Origin: Flavobacterium sp. ov086
GTDB taxonomy: Bacteria > Bacteroidota > Bacteroidia > Flavobacteriales > Flavobacteriaceae
DNA length: 47,933 nucleotides
Assembly (NCBI RefSeq): GCF_900187965.1
Contig: NZ_FZNL01000032.1
Location: forward strand, 1 to 47,933
Direction of reading: 5' to 3'
Positions 42,928 to 47,933 of this stretch are shown here, piece by piece. Within the stretch, counting starts at the first letter, position 1. Every line of letters begins with the position of its first letter. The notes beneath the pieces were generated by a model. It was not told the DNA's origin. It searched no databases and saw only the letters and a program-made list of their open reading frames with translations. The position numbers and the translations under genes were made by a program.

Positions 42928-43272
42928 ATGACATACAAACTTTTTCTTGACGACATTAGGGATGTCAAAATGGTTTACAAAAACCTGACCGATGAAGATT
43001 TTGTAATAGTTCGGAATTTTCATGATTTTAAAACCGTAATACTTAAAAACGGACTTCCGGAATTAATTAGCTTCGACAATGATTTAGGATTGGATGAAAA
43101 TGGTGTTATCGCCGAAGATGGATATGCTGCCGCAAAATGGTTGGTTTATCAATCGGGACTTGATTTAGTGAATCTAAGGTTTAATGTTCATTCGGCAAAT
43201 CCTGTTGCTGCTCAGCAAATTCAAAGTTTACTGGATAATTATATTAAGCATTTGAGGAGCTTAAAAGAATAA
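42928..43272 (+). CDS. Cyclic-phosphate-processing receiver-domain protein
   Basis: The 114-residue protein is a stand-alone domain with FLDDIRD near the start, FDNDLGLDENG in the middle and NVHSANPVAAQQIQSLL near the end. These match the cREC domain (a receiver-like fold proposed from sequence analysis to process cyclic phosphate groups on nucleotides or RNA). The Asp pair at 8-9 and FDNDLG would form the acidic active site. It follows the 164-residue gene by 28 nt. The activity in this organism is unknown. Confidence 0.75.
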   Translation: MTYKLFLDDIRDVKMVYKNLTDEDFVIVRNFHDFKTVILKNGLPELISFDNDLGLDENGVIAEDGYAAAKWLVYQSGLDLVNLRFNVHSANPVAAQQIQSLLDNYIKHLRSLKE

Positions 43273-43302
43273 TTAAAAATTTACCTGAAACAAAATAACT
43301 AC

Positions 43303-43737
43303 AAAGTGTAGCTTGCGTGAGGGATAGAAGCCAATGTCATCAAGTTAAGATATTTTAGATTGTGTTCCATTGGAACATCTCATCGGTAGTAGAAAAAAAA
43401 ATGCATCGTGAGAAACATCGTCCCATTGGGACGTTTGAGAAATTGTATATGTAATCTGTATCTGTTTTTACCAATTATTATTTATAAAATCAAACGTTCC
43501 TACGGAACGTGAAAAAACGCCGTATTAATTGTACCTATCAATGAAATGTTCCAATAGAACAAAAACAAAGTGATGAGATATTGTCCTTAACAAATTGTTC
43601 CATTGGATTTTCCCTTAACTTAATAACATTGGGATAGAAACTAGCTACCGAAGTAGTGCGTATAGCCCGACAGCATCCCGATAAGAGAGCGTATATGCAT
43701 AAAGTATTTGCCCTCTTATCGGGATGGTGGCACGCCC
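43303..43737 (+). repeat. REP-like hairpin element interrupted by a MITE
   Basis: The element begins AAAGTGTAGCTTGCGTGAGGG at 43303, is broken at 43330 by the MITE-like insertion and resumes at 43640. The hairpin, with arms CATCCCGATAAGAG and CTCTTATCGGGATG near 43673 and 43712, closes with GGTGGCACGCCC near 43737. Joining the two halves recovers the intact copy at 40226-40352. Confidence 0.75.
43330..43630. mobile_element. MITE-like palindromic element, copy 2 (inserted)
   Basis: About 301 bp lie between two copies of GGGATAGAA (43321-43329 and 43631-43639), a 9-bp target duplication. The ends are imperfect inverted repeats (AATGTCATCAAGTTAAG near 43333 with CTTAACTTAATAACATT at 43614-43630). 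Inside are 15-bp dyads GTTCC-N3-GGAAC, as in copy 1 but inverted in orientation. No gene is inside. Confidence 0.8.
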
Positions 43738-43904
43738 AGATTATTTTAAATTTTCAAGGCTTACGATCTGTGTTTTAAAAATAAAAAATGATGCCCGACC
43801 TTTGCAAAAACCTTAACCGTGGCAAAGATGCAAATCTGAAAATTACGAATTAGGTTTTATTATCATTTCTAATTAAATTATCAATAACTCATCTTTGATC
43901 TTTA

Positions 43905-44498
43905 TTATCTTTTTTTCCAGAAATTTAATAGCCCGTCACAAGCTGTATATTTTAAATCAAAACTTTCCGGTATTTCTTCCCAGGTACTCCAATAGGTAAC
44001 AAGTCTAGTGTTTTTAGGTGTTTTATTGAGTTGATCTCTGACATAATTAGAATAGGTAAGAAACAATTCATTTTTAGGAAGTATCTTTTTATCGATTGGA
44101 CATGAAGTATCTATATTTTCAAAAAAAGAATTATAAAAGTAAAATGCATCGTAATCAGAAAAGGAAATTTCAGTAATATTTGAATGAATAAATTCAACAT
44201 TATTAATATTATGTTTTTCGGCTATTTTTTTCGATAATTTTGTAAGAGATGCTCTTTGCTCAACACCGTAAAAAATGCCTTTTGTGGTGGCTGCTCCCAC
44301 TAAACAAAATTTACCTACTCCGGCTCCAATGTCTAATATTTTTTGATTTGGTTTATCAACTAAATAATCTGCAGCAATTTTAGCAATGACAACTGGTGTC
44401 CAGTGCCGTTTTGATAATCTCTTAATCCGAACAGGATACAATTCATTAAACTTATCGTCTTCTATGTCTATATTTTGTTTTAAGGATTTAAAAATCAT
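43905..44498 (-). CDS. Class I SAM-dependent methyltransferase
   Basis: The 197-residue protein has the Rossmann-fold SAM-binding loop ILDIGAGVGKFCLVGA (about 54-69), an acidic residue at the end of strand 2 (YGVEQRAS) and NVEFIHSNITEISF as strand 4 region. The last third is rich in aromatic residues and may hold the substrate pocket. The start overlaps the GcvH-like gene by 11 nt, so the pair is translationally coupled. The target is unknown; the GcvH-like protein or a lipid- or tRNA-type substrate is possible. Both are under the FNR box upstream. Confidence 0.85.
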   Translation of the reverse strand: MIFKSLKQNIDIEDDKFNELYPVRIKRLSKRHWTPVVIAKIAADYLVDKPNQKILDIGAGVGKFCLVGAATTKGIFYGVEQRASLTKLSKKIAEKHNINNVEFIHSNITEISFSDYDAFYFYNSFFENIDTSCPIDKKILPKNELFLTYSNYVRDQLNKTPKNTRLVTYWSTWEEIPESFDLKYTACDGLLNFWKKR

Positions 44499-44868
44499 TC
44501 TTGATTAGATATTTGTATTCTTGATTAGATAAAAAATAATCTTTATGTATATTAACTCTGACCTTTAAAAACCAATGTTCATAAGGCTTTTTATTAATTA
44601 CTGATGTATTTTCCTGCAATATAGGATTAATTGCCAGAATCTCACAATCTAATGGAGCTATAAAAGTTATTTTTTGGTTTATTCCATGAATAATACCAAG
44701 CATTATATCTTTTTGCATCGCAATGTTTTTCAATTCTAGTTCTATTAACTGGATTTCACCAATTTTATATTGCGCATAATCTGTTATCCCAATATAAAAA
44801 TCCCATAATCCTATTTGTCGTAACCATAGGTGATTTTCTGTATAATAAAGGCTTTTAGGTATAAACAT
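44488..44868 (-). CDS. GcvH-like protein lacking the lipoyl lysine
   Basis: The 126-residue protein matches glycine cleavage H-protein in layout: IPKSLYYTENHLWLR, then FYIGITDYAQYKIGEIQLIEL, ..., IAPLDCEILAINPILQENTSVINKKPYEHWFLKV. Where H-protein has GVVESVKAVSD with the lipoylated lysine, this protein reads GIIHGINQKIT and has Asn64 at that position. No other H-cycle gene is near. So the fold remains but the usual lipoyl arm cannot form, suggesting a role as a binding or regulatory protein. It is co-transcribed with the methyltransferase. Confidence 0.75.
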   Translation of the reverse strand: MFIPKSLYYTENHLWLRQIGLWDFYIGITDYAQYKIGEIQLIELELKNIAMQKDIMLGIIHGINQKITFIAPLDCEILAINPILQENTSVINKKPYEHWFLKVRVNIHKDYFLSNQEYKYLIKNDF

Positions 44869-44932
44869 ATATCGTTTTTCAGTAAAATTAAGTTATTCGA
44901 AAACAATATATAACGATTAAAACACGCTTTAA

Positions 44933-44950
44933 ACTTGATTTAAATCAAGT
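44933..44950. promoter_or_regulatory. Perfect FNR-type box in the divergent promoter region
   Basis: ACTTGATTTAAATCAAGT is an 18-bp perfect palindrome containing TTGAT-N4-ATCAA. Its centre is 44941.5. On the minus strand a -7-like TATATTG (44904-44910) puts a start near 44899, about 42 nt from the centre, as in class II activation of the GcvH-like/methyltransferase unit. On the plus strand TATTTTTG (44976-44983) precedes the crp-type ATG closely. Confidence 0.8.
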
Positions 44951-44991
44951 ATTAAACACTATGAAAAAAATAATGTATTTTTGATTAATTT

Positions 44992-45672
44992 ATGATTTCA
45001 AAATTTACTTTTAACAATCAATATCTTCTAGATGAGCTTCCTAAACGCGATAAGGACTTGCTCGAGAAAGTAATGAAAAATAAAAAATATCGAAAAAATG
45101 AAGCGATATTTACGGAAGGTACCTTACCTACCGGTATTTTTTTTGTTAAAAATGGTAAAGTCAAAAAGTACAAAGCAGATAATGACGGTAGAGAACAAAT
45201 TGTATATCTCTACAATTCAGGCGAGTTTTTTGGATATGCAGCTATTTTAAGTGAAGAAGCTTATGGCGACACAACAGTTGCGATAGAAAACACCTTAGTA
45301 TCATTTATTTCTAAGGAGGATTTTTTGGATATACTTAATATTTCTATTGTATTCTCCAGATTATTATTAAAAAGCTTAAGCCACGAATTTAGTGTAATGG
45401 TCAATCTTTTGGCTGTTTTATCACAAAGAACCGTTAGAGAACGAGTTGCTCTTAGTTTATTGATATTGCATAATAAATACAAAATACGCGATTCTGAAAA
45501 AATTGTTTTTATTATGTTATCCCGAGCAGATTTAGCAAACATGGCTGGTACCGTAAATGAAACATTAGCAAGGGTTCTTCACGATTTTAAAGAAGATAAT
45601 CTTATTGGGATAGAAGGACGAAAAATACAATTGTTAAATTTTAAAAGATTAACAAAAATAGCAAATTTATAA
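44992..45672 (+). CDS. Crp/Fnr-family transcriptional regulator
   Basis: The 226-residue protein has an N-terminal cyclic-nucleotide-binding-like barrel (about 15-120) with FTEGTLPTGIFFVKNGKVKKYKA and YNSGEFFGYAAIL, and a C-terminal winged helix. The recognition helix region TVNETLARVLHDF keeps the Glu and Arg (ExxxR) that read TTGA half-sites. The FNR iron-sulfur cysteines are absent, so it cannot sense oxygen in the way of E. coli FNR. It probably binds the palindrome in front of it. Confidence 0.9.
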   Translation: MISKFTFNNQYLLDELPKRDKDLLEKVMKNKKYRKNEAIFTEGTLPTGIFFVKNGKVKKYKADNDGREQIVYLYNSGEFFGYAAILSEEAYGDTTVAIENTLVSFISKEDFLDILNISIVFSRLLLKSLSHEFSVMVNLLAVLSQRTVRERVALSLLILHNKYKIRDSEKIVFIMLSRADLANMAGTVNETLARVLHDFKEDNLIGIEGRKIQLLNFKRLTKIANL

Positions 45673-45712
45673 TCTTTAAGTCCTGAGGTTCTTATTTTTA
45701 TAGTCCTAACTT

Positions 45713-46321
45713 TTACTCAACTTTAACCTCATTCTCTTCTTCAAACAATAATTTAATGTTTTCGTAAGAGTTTTTTAGTGCTTCTTTGATTTGTTCAGGG
45801 TTTAGCCAGGCTACTTTTTCGATACCTTCCTCAGCTTGACCTTCTGGAGTTCCTTCAAAATCTGAAAACATTTCAAACCAATGTGTGATTTTGAGTTTGT
45901 ATTTTCCGTTGCGTTTAAAAATATGGTAGGTCTTTTGAAGTTTATTAGTGATTCTGAGTTTGTTTACACCGGTTTCTTCTTCGACTTCACGCATTGCAGT
46001 GGCTTCAATCTCCTCACCTTTCTCGATTCCTCCCTTTGGTAAGTCCCATTTTCCGTTTCTGAAGATAAATAAAACTTCGCCATTTTTATTGTACACAAAG
46101 CCTCCTCCCGCTTTCTGTACAGGAATTTTAGCTTTTAATGTTTTCATTATTTCCTTTTCGTCAGGATGATATAAATAAGCCTTTTGAATTTTATTTTGGA
46201 ATATTTTCACTATAAGCTGCTCGATATCAATACTCTCTAATAGGAATAATTGAAAATTAGTCTCTCTTGAGATTTCATTTGTCAAAAAAAGTGGTTTGTC
46301 GTTCACAAAAACTTTATACAT
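45713..46321 (-). CDS. NUDIX hydrolase
   Basis: The 202-residue protein has a Nudix box at Gly97-Val119 (GGIEKGEEIEATAMREVEEE with the remaining TGV), matching GX5EX7REUXEEXGU. About 70 residues ahead of the domain (MYKVFVNDKPLFLTNEISRE and helices) are unassigned and may recognise the substrate. It hydrolyses a nucleoside diphosphate linked to another group; the substrate is unknown. Its start codon lies 7 nt from that of pyrE on the other strand. Confidence 0.88.
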   Translation of the reverse strand: MYKVFVNDKPLFLTNEISRETNFQLFLLESIDIEQLIVKIFQNKIQKAYLYHPDEKEIMKTLKAKIPVQKAGGGFVYNKNGEVLFIFRNGKWDLPKGGIEKGEEIEATAMREVEEETGVNKLRITNKLQKTYHIFKRNGKYKLKITHWFEMFSDFEGTPEGQAEEGIEKVAWLNPEQIKEALKNSYENIKLLFEEENEVKVE

Positions 46322-46328
46322 TTGTACT

Positions 46329-46973
46329 ATGATTTTTAATAAAGATACTGCCGAAAAAACAGCCGAATTGCTTTTGCAAATAAATGCAATTAAATTGAAT
46401 CCCGAAAATCCTTTTACATGGGCTTCTGGTTGGAAATCTCCTATTTACTGTGATAATAGGTTAATTCTTTCATTTCCGATCATCCGAAATTACGTTCGTG
46501 ATGAATTTGCGAAAAATATTGAGAAACAATTTGGAAAACCAGATGTCATTGCCGGTGTTGCTACAGGTGCCATTGGTATTGGAATACTTGTTGCCGAAAG
46601 CCTTGGATTGCCATTTGTATATGTGCGTCCTGAAGCAAAAAAACACGGAAGACAGAACCAAGTTGAAGGTTTTTTACAAAAAGGTCAAAACGTAGTTGTC
46701 GTTGAAGATTTAATTAGTACTGGAAACAGCAGTTTAATGGCTGTGGAAGCTTTACGCAATGAAGGTGCTAATATAAAAGGTATGGCAGCGATTTTCACTT
46801 ACGGTTTTGGTGTGGCCGAAGAAAACTTTAAAAATGCTAATATCGATTTGTATACCTTAAGTAATTACGAAAACTTATTGGAATTAGCGGTTCAAAAACA
46901 ATATATTACCGAAGAGCAACAATCAACTTTGCAGGAATGGAACGCAATTCCATCGACTTGGGGACAAGACTGA
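46329..46973 (+). CDS. pyrE: Orotate phosphoribosyltransferase
   Basis: From the ATG at 46329 the protein has 214 residues; an upstream in-frame start at 46296 would overlap the NUDIX start and add unlikely residues. The PRPP-binding motif VVVVEDLISTGNSSLMAVEAL (about 126-146) and VRPEAKKHGRQNQVEG are typical. PyrE makes orotidine 5'-phosphate from orotate and PRPP in pyrimidine synthesis. No other pyr gene is adjacent. An SRPBCC protein gene follows after 170 nt. Confidence 0.93.
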   Translation: MIFNKDTAEKTAELLLQINAIKLNPENPFTWASGWKSPIYCDNRLILSFPIIRNYVRDEFAKNIEKQFGKPDVIAGVATGAIGIGILVAESLGLPFVYVRPEAKKHGRQNQVEGFLQKGQNVVVVEDLISTGNSSLMAVEALRNEGANIKGMAAIFTYGFGVAEENFKNANIDLYTLSNYENLLELAVQKQYITEEQQSTLQEWNAIPSTWGQD

Positions 46974-47143
46974 TTTTAGATTTTACTCAAAAATCGCTTT
47001 GCTCTTTTTTTGGAATTTAAAAATTGTAAAATTTATTTTAAGAAAGCTTTGCGAACTTTGCGGTTTTACAAAGTTTTAAGATTAGAAAAAAAACTAGCGC
47101 CCTTTGCGGTTAAATAATTTTAGATATTATAAAAAAATAAAAT

Positions 47144-47536
47144 ATGAACTTAGAAAGTCCAAAAGTTACTGTTCAGAAATCAGCTCAAGATTTATTTGAT
47201 TTATTGACTGATGTTAAGAATTTTGAAAAATTAATGCCGGAGAATATCGCTAAATTCGAAGTAATTGGCGAAGATGCTTTTATTTTTGGATTGAAAGGTA
47301 TGCCGGAAATAAAACTTAAAATGAAGGAAAAAGTAGCACCAAACAAAATTGTTTTGGGAGCTGCAAGCGATAAACTTCCTTTTACTTTGGTTTCGAATAT
47401 TGATAGTATCTCAGATGCCGAAAGTGCTGTTCAATTGCAATTTGAAGGTGAATTTAACGCGATGATGGCAATGATGATCAAAGGACCAATCAGCAAATTC
47501 ATCGAGACTTTAGCAACTAATATGACTAAATTATAA
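47144..47536 (+). CDS. SRPBCC-family protein
   Basis: The 130-residue protein has a START-like fold: SPKVTVQKSAQDLFDLLTDVKNFEKLMPENI at the start, MPEIKLKMKEKV and GEFNAMMAMMIKGPISKFIETLATNM at the C-terminal helix. Such proteins bind hydrophobic ligands in a cavity. The ligand is unknown. The gene follows pyrE with about 170 nt, perhaps as a separate unit. Confidence 0.75.
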   Translation: MNLESPKVTVQKSAQDLFDLLTDVKNFEKLMPENIAKFEVIGEDAFIFGLKGMPEIKLKMKEKVAPNKIVLGAASDKLPFTLVSNIDSISDAESAVQLQFEGEFNAMMAMMIKGPISKFIETLATNMTKL

Positions 47537-47609
47537 TTGTTAGTTATAGATTGTTGATTATTAATTCTCGATTTACATAAAATTTAAAAGCCTGATTTAA
47601 CGATTAGAC

Positions 47610-47629
47610 TGCACCCAAAAGTTTAGACA
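47610..47629. repeat. Probable terminal repeat of the IS3 element
   Basis: TGCACCCAAAAGTTTAGACA starts with TG, as IS3-family ends do, and lies 10 nt before the transposase stop on the minus strand. It likely marks the insertion border. The other end lies outside the window. Confidence 0.6.
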
Positions 47630-47638
47630 AATTTATAA

Positions 47639-47933
47639 TTAAGTTTGATAATAATGAGCTCGATATTTTATCGGGCTCATTTTGTTTAAATTTGATTTAA
47701 TTCTTTCGTTATTGTAATATATTATATACTTATTAATTTCTTTTTTTAATTGTTCTATTGATTTAAATTTTTGGGTATAAAACATTTCAGATTTTAATAT
47801 TCCAAAGAAGTTTTCAATAATTGCATTATCTAGGCAGTTTCCTTTTCTTGACATGCTTTGTTTGATTCCTTTTTGTTTTAATAAAAGTTGGTAATGATTC
47901 ATTTGGTATTGCCAGCCTTGGTCTGAATGAAGT
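47639..47933 (-). CDS. IS3-family transposase, C-terminal part
   Basis: The visible 97 or so codons are open to the window edge; the track-like start at 47902 is internal. LHSDQGWQY at the very edge holds the second catalytic Asp, and GNCLDNAIIENFFGILKSEM the Glu of the DDE triad. It ends in the usual MSPIKYR. The N-terminal half and the OrfA part lie outside the window. The palindrome at 47653-47681 lies within the last codons of the gene. Confidence 0.85.
   Translation of the reverse strand, partial: LHSDQGWQYQMNHYQLLLKQKGIKQSMSRKGNCLDNAIIENFFGILKSEMFYTQKFKSIEQLKKEINKYIIYYNNERIKSNLNKMSPIKYRAHYYQT

Noticed and set aside
46296..46328. Upstream start of pyrE.
   Set aside because: It overlaps the NUDIX start and adds residues absent from PyrE; ATG 46329 fits.
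205..47933. tRNA, rRNA, CRISPR or riboswitch candidates.
   Set aside because: None of the characteristic folds or repeat spacings was seen while reading both strands; a covariance-model search would be needed to exclude small RNAs.

Overview
The window looks like chromosomal DNA of a Flavobacterium-like member of the Bacteroidota. It is AT-rich, intergenic spaces are A/T-dominated, recognisable Shine-Dalgarno sequences are scarce, and several promoters fit the Bacteroidota -7 element TAnnTTTG. Many products are typical of Flavobacteriia (DUF5777-type barrel, paired YceI proteins, GLUG-repeat lipoprotein, MocR regulator, PASTA protein beside rluD, ddl and coaD). No rRNA, tRNA or CRISPR array was found. 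Each end of the window cuts an insertion sequence: IS1-type at the left, IS3-type at the right.

Layout. 1-1457: IS1-type transposase and an unusual regulator made of two AraC-type DNA-binding units. 1814-9361: a haem-centred block. hemH (ferrochelatase) and an AraC regulator lie on the minus strand behind two YceI proteins and a cytochrome c lipoprotein. Facing away from them are an OB-fold membrane protein, a DUF5777-like barrel, an HMA-like membrane protein and a globin-like lipoprotein, followed by hemA. 9708-12713: a small GC-richer recombinase module (HTH proteins, tyrosine integrase, membrane protein). 12918-14801: dnaK with a possible -24/-12 type promoter. 15470-22691: CPA1 antiporter, an ECF42-like operon (AhpD-like, YCII/DGPF, sigma factor with C-terminal extension), thioesterase, MscS channel and secreted proteins. 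23175-28377: DUF1398, ThuA, lipoprotein, sulfurtransferase, ModF-like ABC protein and a DUF1080-like lipoprotein. 28547-33906: rluD, PASTA, ddl, coaD, a hydrolase pseudogene and PhnA. 34253-40012: DEAD-box helicase, cupin/MocR divergent pair, M14 peptidase, DUF4287. 40447-43272: GLUG lipoprotein and a two-gene unit with a cyclic-phosphate receiver domain. 43905-45672: methyltransferase and a GcvH-like protein without the lipoyl lysine, divergent from a Crp/Fnr regulator across a perfect FNR box. 45713-47536: NUDIX, pyrE, SRPBCC.

Intergenic spaces carry several repeat families: a hairpin-bearing element in three copies with covarying stems, a palindrome-rich MITE-like element in two inverted copies (one inserted into another repeat with a 9-bp target duplication), a REP-like hairpin element, and short inverted repeats built on GCCACGAATT.

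Best candidates for something undescribed: (1) the FNR-box-controlled lysine-less GcvH-like protein with its overlapping methyltransferase; (2) the haem-linked envelope redox island between the AraC regulator and hemA, with its secreted globin-like protein; (3) the structured repeat family with compensatory stem changes. Functions of the systems are inference; gene identities come from recognising motifs by eye, without database searches.
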